64,000 bases of DNA. Source: Chitinophagaceae bacterium. Lineage in GTDB: Bacteria; Bacteroidota; Bacteroidia; Chitinophagales; Chitinophagaceae. The stretch lies in the NCBI GenBank assembly GCA_022843585.1, contig JALHNJ010000001.1, positions 124,001 to 188,000 of the forward strand, in the 5' to 3' direction. Position numbers and translations under genes: made by a program. The notes under the pieces are model-generated. The model was not told the origin of the DNA and did not search any database. It saw only the letters and a list, made by a program, of their open reading frames with translations. Below, in pieces: positions 9,078-19,602 of the stretch (its first letter is position 1; every line of letters starts with the position of its first letter).

Positions 9078-9977
9078 ATGCACATGAAACTGAGCCAACT
9101 TGTATTAATCGCATCTTCTTCTGTATTATTATTCTCTTGTGTAAGCAGTAAAAAATTTAAAACTGCACAAGCGGATTATGTTACGTTGGAAACAAAGTAT
9201 AAAACATTAGAAGGCGATCTGTCTGATTGCAGCACCGAAAAAGCAACACTGGCCCGTGAAAAAGCAGATCTGGAAAGAGAAATGGCCTTGGTGAATACCC
9301 GTGTAAAAGATTTGAACAGCCAGATAGATTTTTTAAAAGCAAATAATAATCAGGCCTTAAAACAGTTGCAGGACTTATCAGTTATTTCAAATACACAAGC
9401 AGAGAGCATAAGAAAATCAATGGAGAATATTGGCGCCAAAGATTCTTATATTCAAACATTGCAACAGCAAATGGCGCATAAAGATTCCCTGAACATGGCA
9501 CTGGTAATGAATTTGAAGGGAGCGATTGGGAACTTAGATGACGATGATATTAATATTAAAGTGGATAAAGGAGTAGTGTATATAGATATTTCTGATAAAC
9601 TACTGTTCACTACCGGCAAGTATGAAGTAACTAACCAGGCGAAAACAGTATTAGGTAAAGTAGCAACTGTATTAAAAAATCAACCAGATATTGAATTTAT
9701 GGTAGAAGGGCATACCGATAATGTGCCTTTGAAAGGAAGCGGTGCTATGCTGGATAACTGGGACCTGAGTGTAAAAAGAGCCACAGCCGTAGTAAGAATT
9801 TTGCAAAATCAATATGGGCTGGATCCAACCAAGATGGCCGCAGCAGGTCGTGGTGAATTTAAGCCGATTGCAGATAACAGTACAAAAGAGGGAAAAGCAT
9901 CTAACCGCAGAACAAGGATTGTGATTCTGCCACAGTTAGATCAGTTCTTCCAGTTGCTGGAAACAAAAACTAATTAA
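9078..9977 (+). CDS. OmpA family lipoprotein
   Basis: Lipobox LLFSC; coiled coil; C-terminal MVEGHTDNVPLKG...NWDLSVKRATAVVRIL...GRGEFKPIADN...NRRTRIVI. Confidence 0.93.
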   Translation: MHMKLSQLVLIASSSVLLFSCVSSKKFKTAQADYVTLETKYKTLEGDLSDCSTEKATLAREKADLEREMALVNTRVKDLNSQIDFLKANNNQALKQLQDLSVISNTQAESIRKSMENIGAKDSYIQTLQQQMAHKDSLNMALVMNLKGAIGNLDDDDINIKVDKGVVYIDISDKLLFTTGKYEVTNQAKTVLGKVATVLKNQPDIEFMVEGHTDNVPLKGSGAMLDNWDLSVKRATAVVRILQNQYGLDPTKMAAAGRGEFKPIADNSTKEGKASNRRTRIVILPQLDQFFQLLETKTN

Positions 9978-9994
9978 TATAATAGTATGAATTA

Positions 9995-10023
9995 AAAAGG
10001 CCTCACAACTTGTGAGGCCTTTT
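9995..10023. terminator. Intrinsic terminator-like hairpin
   Basis: AAAAGGCCTCACA-ACT-TGTGAGGCCTTTT. Confidence 0.85.
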
Positions 10024-10026
10024 AGT

Positions 10027-11622
10027 TTAAGAAATTTGTTGCAGTCTTGCTTCTTCCAAATCTAATTCCCACTCTCTTTCCCGTATCAGCTCTTCACTAT
10101 ATTCTGCTTTATGCCGTAAGTAAGTTAATTCTCTCCGGCGAATATGGATTAACTCCAGTAGCATTTGCCTGTATTGCGGTAAAAAAGAGGCTGATTCCTG
10201 TTCCTCATCCCCTTCGAGTTTTCGTTTGGTGATCTCGATCATTCTTTCATAACGATCTCTTACCCGTTTATAGGTATCATTATTTTGTGTTTCTTCCGGG
10301 TAATTGGTATCTAAATAGGAAAGAACAGATTCTGCTAATCGTATCCGTAAGGAAAGTGTCTTTAATTGTTCATCTTCTTTATTGCCTTCTTCAATATTCA
10401 GTATTCGTATCAATGGTTTTAGACTAAGCCCCTGCAATACCAGTGTAATAAGTATAACGACAAAAGTGATAAATAGAATAAGGTTACGATGTGGAAATGC
10501 CTGCCCGGCTAATGTAAGTGGTATAGCTAATGCAGACGCTAATGATACTACACCCCGCATACCACTCCAGGCAATCAAAAATACTTGCTTCCAACCCGGC
10601 TTGGGTTCTGTAGTACGTATACTCCTAAACAACCATCGGGGAATATAAGCTCCCGGAAAAACCCAGATGATACGAACTAAAATGGTAACGATACTGATTA
10701 TTACACCATAGCCAATGGCTTCCCATACAGAATAGTTTCCCAGTCCTTTTACAATACCCGGTAGTTGCAAACCAATCAGTATAAATACAAATCCATTTAA
10801 TAAAAAGATTAGCGTATCCCAAAGACCTGCAATTTGTATGCGGGATTCAGAATTAAAAATTTCATGCGAACGATAGGTAAGAAATAATCCTCCGCTTACA
10901 ACAGCCAGCACACCAGAGTAATGAAAATGTTCTGCTCCTACATACATGGCGTAGGGTGTTATTAATGTAAGACCCGCATCAATACTGGCAGTAGTAGGAA
11001 AGAAACGGTGAATGATATAAACGATATATGCAATTGCCACCCCAATTACTATACCCATACCAGCTACCAGGGCAAATTGACGGGTGGCATCCCACATGCC
11101 AAACTGCCCGGTTATAATAGCAGCTAATGCAAATCGAAATACAATCAAACTGGATGCATCATTCACCAGGCTCTCTCCTTCTAAAATTGTAACTACTCTT
11201 TTCGGCACTTTTAATCCTTGTAAGACAGAGGTAGCTGCAACAGCATCGGGCGGAGAAATAATACCGCCCAGTAAAAATCCAAATGCCAAAGAAAAATCTG
11301 GAATGATAGCATGGGACACTACAGCAACAGCCGCTGAGGTAAATATCACTAGACCAAAAGCAAGTAAACTAATGGGCCGGCGTAATTTCCAAAAATCTTT
11401 CCACGAGGTATTCCATGCTGCTGCATATAATATCGGCGGAAGAAAAATCAGGAAGACCAGATCAGGTTCTAATGAAATAGAGGGCATACCCGGTATCAGG
11501 CTTATTACCAATCCGCTGATAACTAATAAAATCGGGTACGACATTTTGAGTTTCTCACTCAACATGGTCAGCATCGCAATGCCGAACAATAACGATATTA
11601 CTACTAAGAGTTGCTCATGCAT
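10027..11622 (-). CDS. Na+/H+ antiporter (CPA1 family)
   Basis: FLPPILYAAAWNTSW, SPPDAVAATSVLQGLKVPKRVVTILEGESLVNDASSL, WSGMRGVVSLASALAIP. Confidence 0.95.
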   Translation of the reverse strand: MHEQLLVVISLLFGIAMLTMLSEKLKMSYPILLVISGLVISLIPGMPSISLEPDLVFLIFLPPILYAAAWNTSWKDFWKLRRPISLLAFGLVIFTSAAVAVVSHAIIPDFSLAFGFLLGGIISPPDAVAATSVLQGLKVPKRVVTILEGESLVNDASSLIVFRFALAAIITGQFGMWDATRQFALVAGMGIVIGVAIAYIVYIIHRFFPTTASIDAGLTLITPYAMYVGAEHFHYSGVLAVVSGGLFLTYRSHEIFNSESRIQIAGLWDTLIFLLNGFVFILIGLQLPGIVKGLGNYSVWEAIGYGVIISIVTILVRIIWVFPGAYIPRWLFRSIRTTEPKPGWKQVFLIAWSGMRGVVSLASALAIPLTLAGQAFPHRNLILFITFVVILITLVLQGLSLKPLIRILNIEEGNKEDEQLKTLSLRIRLAESVLSYLDTNYPEETQNNDTYKRVRDRYERMIEITKRKLEGDEEQESASFLPQYRQMLLELIHIRRRELTYLRHKAEYSEELIREREWELDLEEARLQQIS

Positions 11623-11800
11623 AATAAAATTCTAAAGTAAACTTTTTATAGAAATCATCGATAAAATGAATGACTGATGTAAAAATCCGACAAGGATTAA
11701 CAAAAATCAACCCACTCATGCAGCTAATGCCACCCATAATATAGTTTAGCTCGCAAACCAGCGATTTTTAAACAACTTTTGAGCAAATGAATAGAATAAC

Positions 11801-14245
11801 ATGACAAGAATATTTTTGGTTTTGTCCATACTTACAAGCCTGGCAGCAAATGCACAACAGGGAAAAATAAGGATAACTGTGGTAAACGATCAACAAGCAG
11901 CAGTAGAAAATGCAACCGTTGAACTACTTTGGAATAAAGATTCTTCGATCGTAAAATTATCGCTTAGTGATAAAACAGGGGTAGCAGAATTTGAGAATAT
12001 TAAATTTGGAGAATATCTTCTGCGAATAACCGTAGTAAACTATACTACTCAATTTTCATCTTCATTTTCATTGAGTGCCGAACAGGCGGATGTGACCGTT
12101 CCTAAAATTGTGTTGCAGCAAAAAGCAACTCAATTGGGTGGCGTAACTGTTACCGCTAAAAAACCATTCATTCAAAAACTGAGTGATAGAATTGTAGTGA
12201 ATGTAGAAAATAGTATTGTAAGTGCAGGTAGTTCTGCTATGGATGTGCTGGAAAGATCGCCGGGAGTGAATGTAGACCAGAATGATAATATCAGCCTTCG
12301 TGGCCGCAGCGGTGTTATCATTATGATTGATGGAAAGCCAACGGCTATGACTGGCGCAGACCTCGCTAATTATTTAAAGGGCCTTCCGTCTGCTGCTATT
12401 GAACGAATAGACCTGATCACAAATCCTTCTTCCAAATATGATGCAGCAGGAAATTCTGGTATCATTGATATACGGATGAAAAAAGATCAACGATTTGGCT
12501 CCAACGGAACATTTACTGCGGGTTATGGACAGGGTGTTTATCCTAAAACAAATGCAGGCAATACTTTCAACTACCGGAATAAGAAAGTCAATATTTTCGG
12601 TAACTATAATTATGCCTACCGCATCGGTCTTAATCATCTTATTCTTGATCGTAATTTTTATACCGACCAGGGGGTATTTAACGGGCAGGATTTAAAAGAT
12701 AATTATACCAAACCAAAATTCGGCGCACATACAACAAGGCTGGGTGCTGATTTTTTTCCTTCTAAGAATACTATTATCGGCTTTGTTGTTAATGGGAACT
12801 TCAATCATTTTCAACGAACCAATGATAATAATTCAATTGTGATCGATGACCAGAAACAAAGGACCAGTACTTTTGCTACGCAGGCAAGCAATAATGACCA
12901 TGCAAGAAATTTTGTTTCGAACATCAACTTCAAACATACTTTCGATAGTACGGGCAAAGAAATTACTGCGGATGTGGATTATGGAATTTATAATTCTAAT
13001 TCTCTGTCAACTATTGCTACACAGTATTACAAATTAGATGGTACAGCATTACAGCCTGACTATATTTTAGATGGAGATCAAAAAGGAAAGCTGGATTTAT
13101 TTACCGTAAAATCTGACTATACCAATCCATTAAAAAAAGGTGCGAAGCTGGAAGCTGGATTTAAACTTAGTTTTGTTTCGGCCGACAACGATGCCAGGTT
13201 TTGGGATGTAAGTAATGGAACACCCATCAACGATGTAAACAAAACCAATCGTTTCAATTATAAAGAAAATAATAATGCGGGATATATCAATTTCAGCAAA
13301 GACTTTAAAAAGTTTGATCTGCAAGTTGGTTTACGTGGTGAGCAAACGAATATTGATACCAGACAGGTAAACGGAAACATACAATGGGATTCCAGCTATT
13401 TCCAATTATTTCCGAGTGCATTTTTTAATTATAAACTCACTGAAGAAAAAACATGGGGTGTATCGGTAAGCCGTCGTATTGGTCGCCCCGGTTATTCGCA
13501 ACTCAATCCATTCTTATTTTTAATTGATGTTACTACTTATTCAACCGGGCAACCGGGATTGTTACCACAACTTACCTGGTCCTATGAACTTAGTTACACC
13601 GTAAAAATTTTAAGTTTTACATTGGGATACAGTCGCACAAAAAACAATCAGAACATTGCCATCGCCAGGTTTAAAGATGTATTTCCCAATATACCATCGG
13701 ATGATAATGTAACGGTACAAATTCCATTGAATCTTGCTTCATCCGATTATTTTGGTCTTACTATTGCTGCTCCAATCCGCATCAACAAATGGTGGAACAT
13801 GATCAATAATGGAAATATTTATTATGAAAAATTCAATGGCTCTTTAGGGACTACCCAACTCAACGCCGGAAGGCCTGCAGCATATATCCAAACTAACAAC
13901 AGTTTTACATTTAAAAAAGGGTGGACAGCAGAGTTGAATGCCAGCATAAATACCGGCGGACAGTATGGATTTATGGTGGCTGACCCGCAATGGGGTTTAG
14001 CAGCAGGCGTGCAAAAACAAGTATTGAAAAATAAAGGAACCGTTCGATTTAATATCACCGATATTTTCTGGACCAACCTGCCGAAAGCGGTTATTACCTA
14101 TGATAATTATATAGAAAAATGGCATGCCTACCGGGAAACAAGAGTAGCCAATCTGACATTTACGTATCGCTTTGGAAGCAATAAAGTACAACAGGCTCGC
14201 AGAAGAACTACCGGCTCAGAAGAAGAAAGACAAAGAGCACAATAA
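11801..14245 (+). CDS. TonB-dependent receptor / outer-membrane beta-barrel protein with carboxypeptidase-like regulatory domain
   Basis: Signal peptide, Cna-B-like domain, plug (VLERSPGVNVDQNDNISLRGRSGVIIMIDGKP), long beta-barrel. Confidence 0.92.
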   Translation: MTRIFLVLSILTSLAANAQQGKIRITVVNDQQAAVENATVELLWNKDSSIVKLSLSDKTGVAEFENIKFGEYLLRITVVNYTTQFSSSFSLSAEQADVTVPKIVLQQKATQLGGVTVTAKKPFIQKLSDRIVVNVENSIVSAGSSAMDVLERSPGVNVDQNDNISLRGRSGVIIMIDGKPTAMTGADLANYLKGLPSAAIERIDLITNPSSKYDAAGNSGIIDIRMKKDQRFGSNGTFTAGYGQGVYPKTNAGNTFNYRNKKVNIFGNYNYAYRIGLNHLILDRNFYTDQGVFNGQDLKDNYTKPKFGAHTTRLGADFFPSKNTIIGFVVNGNFNHFQRTNDNNSIVIDDQKQRTSTFATQASNNDHARNFVSNINFKHTFDSTGKEITADVDYGIYNSNSLSTIATQYYKLDGTALQPDYILDGDQKGKLDLFTVKSDYTNPLKKGAKLEAGFKLSFVSADNDARFWDVSNGTPINDVNKTNRFNYKENNNAGYINFSKDFKKFDLQVGLRGEQTNIDTRQVNGNIQWDSSYFQLFPSAFFNYKLTEEKTWGVSVSRRIGRPGYSQLNPFLFLIDVTTYSTGQPGLLPQLTWSYELSYTVKILSFTLGYSRTKNNQNIAIARFKDVFPNIPSDDNVTVQIPLNLASSDYFGLTIAAPIRINKWWNMINNGNIYYEKFNGSLGTTQLNAGRPAAYIQTNNSFTFKKGWTAELNASINTGGQYGFMVADPQWGLAAGVQKQVLKNKGTVRFNITDIFWTNLPKAVITYDNYIEKWHAYRETRVANLTFTYRFGSNKVQQARRRTTGSEEERQRAQ

Positions 14246-14263
14246 TAGAAGTAGAAGTGTTAT

Positions 14264-14292
14264 AAAAAGCTGGTCAATCCGACCAGCTTTTT
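14264..14292. terminator. Intrinsic terminator-like hairpin
   Basis: AAAAAGCTGGTC-AATCC-GACCAGCTTTTT. Confidence 0.85.
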
Positions 14293-14311
14293 ATATTATT
14301 TCATTTAGGTT

Positions 14312-14584
14312 TTATGGTCTATCGTCTTTTATAATTGTAGTACGGGTAACTTCTTTTGTGCTATTACTACCACGTAATAAGGCTACTAGTATAATCAGTA
14401 ACACTGCGCCGCCTACTACCCATACCCACGGTTCAGTATACCATTCGCTGGTTGTTGTAGTAGTAGTGGTGGTTTTAGTTACAGTCGCACCTGTGCTGTC
14501 TTGTGCCCAAATACCAAACTGAGTTAAACTAAGAATGAAAGCAAAAAAAATCTTGTAAAAGTTTTCTATGGTTACTTTTTTCAT
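14312..14584 (-). CDS. Small exported/membrane protein with poly-Thr tract
   Basis: Signal peptide ending GIWAQ, TKTTTTTTTTSEW, one TM, charged tail. Confidence 0.6.
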   Translation of the reverse strand: MKKVTIENFYKIFFAFILSLTQFGIWAQDSTGATVTKTTTTTTTTSEWYTEPWVWVVGGAVLLIILVALLRGSNSTKEVTRTTIIKDDRP

Positions 14585-14696
14585 GATTGTGGTTTTAAAA
14601 TAAGTAAGTGGTTGTCATTTCTGGTACTAACATAATCAGGCCAGATTTTCTCCGTATTAAAATCACGGAGCTAAAGGTTGAAATGGGGAATAGTCT

Positions 14697-15551
14697 CTAC
14701 AACTTATTGTGTAAAGACTCAAGAATGATGAGGTGGGGCTGTATATTTTTCAATGTATTCTTTTGCAAAAACTGTTTCAGGTGTTTATAGAAATGGCTAT
14801 GATCATAATAGCCATATAACGAATAGTTGAAATCATCAGGAGAGTTTACAATATGTGCCACGGCCTTTCTTATCCGCATAATTTGTAAAGCCTGCTTACA
14901 GCCAATACCGGTGCAGGTTTCAAAATAACGTTGTAAGGTGCGGGAGGAAATTTTATGCTTACCGGCTTCTTTTTCTAACGAAAGCGAAAAATCATTTTCC
15001 TGAAAAGCATGATCTAATAATTTACTTACAATATGAACGGCTTGCAAAGACCCTTCGTATTCATTTAATATATTGGTAAACGAGGTTGAAAGAATTGTCA
15101 CCCGTTCTTCAAACGTTTTTACTTTTTTAACCCGTTTTATAATTTGTGGACTCAATAAATAACTTAATGGGAAAATATATCCTTTGTACTCGGCGAAATT
15201 TATTTTCTTCTCCAATATAACTGGCGACACACGGAACTTAATTCCAAATAAATGATTACCCGGTTTGTGAAAACATTCAATGGCATTATACCGCGGTAAA
15301 AAGCCATCGGTCTTCATAGCAAATTTTTTATCATCTACCTGCATTACAAAAGGAGTACCCAGATTGATAATATAGGTATAGCCGATATTAGGAAACTGTG
15401 CATCTGAAAAACCTTTGGGGTGTTTTTCCCAGAGCGCATCGAATTTCGTTTCCCAGAAAAAATCGATGAAATGACTAAGGGCAACAGGCGGCGGAACCCG
15501 GTGATAGTTATTTTCAAAATGGCTGTTATCCAGGAACTCGATATGCTGCAT
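14697..15551 (-). CDS. AraC-family transcriptional regulator
   Basis: Conserved N-terminal domain (PPVALSHFIDFFWETKF) and C-terminal AraC HTH (KHKISSRTLQRYFETCTGIGCKQALQIMRIRKAV). Confidence 0.85.
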   Translation of the reverse strand: MQHIEFLDNSHFENNYHRVPPPVALSHFIDFFWETKFDALWEKHPKGFSDAQFPNIGYTYIINLGTPFVMQVDDKKFAMKTDGFLPRYNAIECFHKPGNHLFGIKFRVSPVILEKKINFAEYKGYIFPLSYLLSPQIIKRVKKVKTFEERVTILSTSFTNILNEYEGSLQAVHIVSKLLDHAFQENDFSLSLEKEAGKHKISSRTLQRYFETCTGIGCKQALQIMRIRKAVAHIVNSPDDFNYSLYGYYDHSHFYKHLKQFLQKNTLKNIQPHLIILESLHNKL

Positions 15552-15653
15552 ACTGCAATTTAAGATTTGAATCTCCTTTTTTGAACCAAATTACAGGACG
15601 TACGTTTGATAAAAAACCAAAGGTATTTTATCGATTCGCCTTAATACATCAAC

Positions 15654-16880
15654 ATGCTATTCGATTTCAACCGGTTTAGTTCGCTATTGCTGATCTTTTT
15701 TGTACATGGTTTTGTGTATGCAGCACTCTTGTACAGAAAATCATTGATTCAGGACACCCGTTCGGATAAGTGGCTGAGTCTTTTTCTCTTCTTATGCATT
15801 TTGTATATCACTCCCTGGATGGTAGGCTTTGCCGGTTGGTATGATGCACAGCCATACAGAGATGTTTTGTTTTATGTTCCTTTTCAACACTTATATTTTA
15901 TCGGCCCTGTTATTTTCTTTTACGTACAAAGTTTGCTGAACCCTTCTTTTCGGTTTGGAAAAAAAGAATCGCTGCATTTATTACCCGGCCTTTTGTACCT
16001 GCTGTTTTGTGTAGTAATGGTGGTAACGGATAAGCTACTGTTGAAAAAATATTTTTTCCTTGCTTCTGGTGCAGATCCGGATTTTGATACCTGGTACCAG
16101 CTAACCGGTTTTGCCTCCATGTTGTTGTATTTCTTTTTGTCGCTGCGGTATTATAACCTGTATAAAAAATTAATAGTGCAGGTAATAAGTTATGCAGATA
16201 TGGTTTTCTTTCGGTGGGTACGAAATTTCTTAGTGGCTTTTCTCATCATGCTTTGCGTAAAAGTTGTTTTTTTCATCCTTGGTGAAATAACGGACATGAG
16301 TTACTGGGACACCTGGTGGTATTTTCTTGTCTTTGCGATTTTGTTTTACTATATCGCCATCACCGGATATGCCAATTCAATTGAAACGAAAATTGGGTTT
16401 CAGCCCAATCTTTTGCAGTATCGGCCAGCTTTATTACTCAATTATCATCAATCTTCCATCAATGATTTAGAAATTATGGAGGAAGACGAAATAATAGATA
16501 TTAATTCAATCCCTACAGTAGAGCCAATCCCATCTGAAGAAATAAATAGTTGGAAAGAAAGAATACTTCAATTGATGCAAGCTGGCAAGGCGTATGAAGA
16601 TCCTGAGTTGTCATTAACACAGGTTGCAAAGCAATTGCAAAGCAACCCTTCTCATATTTCCAAAATGGTGAACAAAGGATTTGGTGTAAACTTTAATGAT
16701 TTTGTAAATCAGTACCGCATAGTAGCAGTAAAAGAAATGCTGAGTAATGGCGAACAAAAACAACAAACATTGTTGGGTATTGCATTTGAATGTGGGTTTA
16801 ATTCAAAAGCTACATTCAATAGGGCCTTTAAAAAAGTTACCGGGGTAAGTCCAAAGGAATGGTTACAACAAAACGGATGA
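15654..16880 (+). CDS. AraC-family regulator with N-terminal multi-TM region
   Basis: 7-TM-like N-terminus; LSLTQVAKQLQSNPSHISKMVNKGFGVNFNDFVNQYRI...IAFECGFNSKATFNRAFKKVTGVSPKEW. Confidence 0.93.
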   Translation: MLFDFNRFSSLLLIFFVHGFVYAALLYRKSLIQDTRSDKWLSLFLFLCILYITPWMVGFAGWYDAQPYRDVLFYVPFQHLYFIGPVIFFYVQSLLNPSFRFGKKESLHLLPGLLYLLFCVVMVVTDKLLLKKYFFLASGADPDFDTWYQLTGFASMLLYFFLSLRYYNLYKKLIVQVISYADMVFFRWVRNFLVAFLIMLCVKVVFFILGEITDMSYWDTWWYFLVFAILFYYIAITGYANSIETKIGFQPNLLQYRPALLLNYHQSSINDLEIMEEDEIIDINSIPTVEPIPSEEINSWKERILQLMQAGKAYEDPELSLTQVAKQLQSNPSHISKMVNKGFGVNFNDFVNQYRIVAVKEMLSNGEQKQQTLLGIAFECGFNSKATFNRAFKKVTGVSPKEWLQQNG

Positions 16881-17359
16881 TAACAAAACATATCATACAA
16901 AAAATGGGTGCAGGACATATGCACTATATAGAACTGGATGCAAAAACGGTAAAACGGGTAACCGCCGGTGGCAATAAAAGAGTACTGTGTAAACTTAATG
17001 CAACTGTTCATCTGCATGCTGCGGTAATGAAAACAAAAGAAGGAATGTATTACCTGATGATAAGTGCCGCTAACCTGAAAAAGCTGACTGCAAAAGCCGG
17101 CAGCACCGTGAAGGCTGAAATAGAAATTGATAAAAGCGAATTACAATTTCATATACCGGAAGAATTTGCCGAAGTAATGGCTACGGATGCTACTGCAAAG
17201 AAAATTTTCGACAACCTGACGGATGGAAATAAACGAGGATTGATTGCGTTAGTGAACATGCTAAAATCATCAGATAAAAAGATTGAAAGAGCTTTGTTAA
17301 TAGCTGCCAGGTTAAGATCTGGGATCACCTATCCTGCTAAAATTTTAAAAAAAGAATAA
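16877..17359 (+). CDS. DUF1905/YdeI (OmpD-associated, bacteriocin-protection-like) family protein
   Basis: N-terminal DUF1905-like barrel and KIFDNLTDGNKRGLIALVNMLKSSDKKIERALLIAARL; ATG overlaps the upstream stop as ATGA. Confidence 0.75.
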   Translation: MITKHIIQKMGAGHMHYIELDAKTVKRVTAGGNKRVLCKLNATVHLHAAVMKTKEGMYYLMISAANLKKLTAKAGSTVKAEIEIDKSELQFHIPEEFAEVMATDATAKKIFDNLTDGNKRGLIALVNMLKSSDKKIERALLIAARLRSGITYPAKILKKE

Positions 17360-17362
17360 ACC

Positions 17363-17767
17363 ATGAAACAATTTATTACCTCCTTATTCATCTTAGTAAG
17401 TACAGTAGCAATGTCCCAGGTAGAAAAAAGCAATCCAGTGCCGGCGTTAAACAAACTTGTTGCAGACAGTGTATTGGGTACCTGGATCATTGATCTACGT
17501 CCTACCCCCGATAGCGAACCCTATCTCAAAGAGTTCAAGTTTACAAAGATTGAGGGCAAACAATTCGATGGAGAATTTTATGGCTATCCATTCCAGGGCG
17601 GGTTTTTAAATACGGATTGGGAAAAAAATTATTTTGCTTTTACTACTGCCGATCAGAGTGGCACCTATTTTCATTCGGGTTATATAGAAGGAGATATTGT
17701 GTTTGGGATAACATTAAATGAAAATAGAAAATTTATGTTGCCCTGGAAAGGCACCCGAAAAAAATAA
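17363..17767 (+). CDS. Hypothetical secreted protein
   Basis: Signal peptide MKQFITSLFILVSTVAMSQ; lipocalin-like GTWIIDLRPTPDSEPYLKEFKF. Confidence 0.65.
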   Translation: MKQFITSLFILVSTVAMSQVEKSNPVPALNKLVADSVLGTWIIDLRPTPDSEPYLKEFKFTKIEGKQFDGEFYGYPFQGGFLNTDWEKNYFAFTTADQSGTYFHSGYIEGDIVFGITLNENRKFMLPWKGTRKK

Positions 17768-17797
17768 ATGCTTGATTTCTTGTGTGTAGGAAAAACG

Positions 17798-17828
17798 AAA
17801 CCGTCTCAAATTCAAGCTGAGCCGGTTT
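17798..17828. terminator. Terminator-like hairpin (imperfect)
   Basis: AAACCGTCTCA...TGAGCCGGTTTTATTTTTTT. Confidence 0.55.
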
Positions 17829-17936
17829 TATTTTTTTGAGACCGCTTTATTATGTCTCAAATCATCTTTTGCAGCGACTGCCGCCATCCAACATAACATA
17901 TTTGTGGAAATAAATCATTCACACAAATAGTTAGTT

Positions 17937-18899
17937 ATGAAAACACAGTTCCGTCAATTTATGTTTGGCACCAGCATCGGCGAAAATAAGGTCCTGAATA
18001 TTGGATGGCTTTTATTCCGGGTCCATGTTGGGTTAAGCATTGCCATTCATGCCGGGTGGCCTAAAATGAATACTATTTCAGCACCGGGCTGGTTTGCCGA
18101 ACAGGTATCCGGTCTCGGATTTACATTTCCCTCACCGGAGTTTTGGGCCGTTACAGCCTCCTGGGGTGAGTTTGTTGGTGGTATCCTAATCGCCATCGGT
18201 TTGTTTACCCGATTTGCTGCTGCACAACTCGCCTTTCAATTTTTTGTGATTGCATTTTTGTGGTATGATAAACCGGAGCCAGTTACAGGCATGTATTTTC
18301 AACAATTATTTTTTTGGTGCTATGTACTGGTAACCTTTGCCGGTGGTGGAAAATACTCATTGGACAAATTAATAATGCAAAAGAGAAGCAGGAGAATTGC
18401 AGCGGTGCCTAAAATTGCAATAACAGCAGTATTGCTTATTGCAGGAATGAGCAGCTTTGGTCAAACACCAACAGTATCTATCAATGATTTTGCATCACTC
18501 AAGGGCAGGTGGAATGGCACACTTACCTATCTTGATTATGGCAATAATAAATTACAAACTATTAAAGCCAATGTTGATATAACGTTACACGACTCTACTA
18601 TTTATGAGCTGGCCATTTTTTATACAGACGAGCCGAAGAAAAGCGTTAAAGACAGTTATCGAATCCATCAAAATGGCACCAAAGTAAATGAACGATTAGT
18701 GATTGAAAGAACGGTTGATGCGAATGGAAACGTAAAAATTATATTGCAGGATAAAGGAACAGATGGCAACGATTATAAACCAGCTACTTTTAACCATGTA
18801 TTAGAAATTGGTAAAAATAGTTTTACTATAACCAAGCTGGTAAAGTTTGATGGAGAGAAAGAATTCTTTCAGCGTAATCAATATGTTTTTAGAAGATAA
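17937..18899 (+). CDS. DoxX-like membrane protein fused to a secreted lipocalin-like domain
   Basis: N-terminal 4-TM DoxX pattern (LLFRVHVGLSIAIHAGWPK..., GEFVGGILIAIGLFTRFAA), internal signal-like segment IAITAVLLIAGMSSFGQ, then a beta-rich domain. Confidence 0.8.
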   Translation: MKTQFRQFMFGTSIGENKVLNIGWLLFRVHVGLSIAIHAGWPKMNTISAPGWFAEQVSGLGFTFPSPEFWAVTASWGEFVGGILIAIGLFTRFAAAQLAFQFFVIAFLWYDKPEPVTGMYFQQLFFWCYVLVTFAGGGKYSLDKLIMQKRSRRIAAVPKIAITAVLLIAGMSSFGQTPTVSINDFASLKGRWNGTLTYLDYGNNKLQTIKANVDITLHDSTIYELAIFYTDEPKKSVKDSYRIHQNGTKVNERLVIERTVDANGNVKIILQDKGTDGNDYKPATFNHVLEIGKNSFTITKLVKFDGEKEFFQRNQYVFRR

Positions 18900-18919
18900 T
18901 TTTTTGCCTGTGGCTGATC

Positions 18920-19408
18920 TTACTTCACTTCCTCAAACACACCCGTCTGTTTATTCTTCCGAACATTATCCCAATTAAAGTACCGGCCATTCATAGCTAC
19001 ATAAACACCAGCGGGTAATGTTTGTGCAAAAGCCAGGGCACTGCCCAGATTAAATAAACCATCGGAGCTACCAAACTTAATAGGTATCATAGCACCAGTA
19101 AGTACCACAGTTTTATTTTTTACTTTTTCAGCCAGCACTCTTGCAGTTTCAGCCATGGTATCGGTACCATGAGTAATGACGATTTGATTTTCATCAGCAT
19201 TATTACATTGATAAACGATAAGTTCCCGGTCCTCATCCGTCATTTCCAAACTATCTACCATCATCAATGTTCTTATTTCAACAGCAGCTTTATTGCGACC
19301 CATTTCTAACAGGTCTGACATATGGGTGTCTTTAAAATACAATTGCCCGTTCAGTTCATTGTATTCCTTGTCAAAAGTGCCACCTGTAATAAAAATGCGG
19401 ATAGCCAT
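18920..19408 (-). CDS. Single-domain type I asparaginase-like protein
   Basis: IRIFITGGTFDKEYNELNG, ITHGTDTMAETARVLAEKVKNKTVVLTGAMIP. Confidence 0.85.
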   Translation of the reverse strand: MAIRIFITGGTFDKEYNELNGQLYFKDTHMSDLLEMGRNKAAVEIRTLMMVDSLEMTDEDRELIVYQCNNADENQIVITHGTDTMAETARVLAEKVKNKTVVLTGAMIPIKFGSSDGLFNLGSALAFAQTLPAGVYVAMNGRYFNWDNVRKNKQTGVFEEVK

Positions 19409-19602
19409 AGATCTGTTTTGTTTAGGCGTTGAAGGTAAACATTCAAATATTGGTAACTGAAATGCTGGAATTGAATGGATTCAATAAAAAGCAGTGGGGA
19501 ATAGAAAAAATAAAAAAAGATGGAAAGAAAAGTGGTGGATATTAATAAAATGTTATTTTAGCTGGCCTTTAAACAAAAAAAGGCCCTTCCGTAGAAACGG
19601 AC

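Noticed and set aside
14440-14480. Trinucleotide tract (ggt/gta/gtt) near 14.45 kb
   Set aside because: Encodes the poly-Thr stretch of the small membrane protein; simple sequence within a CDS.
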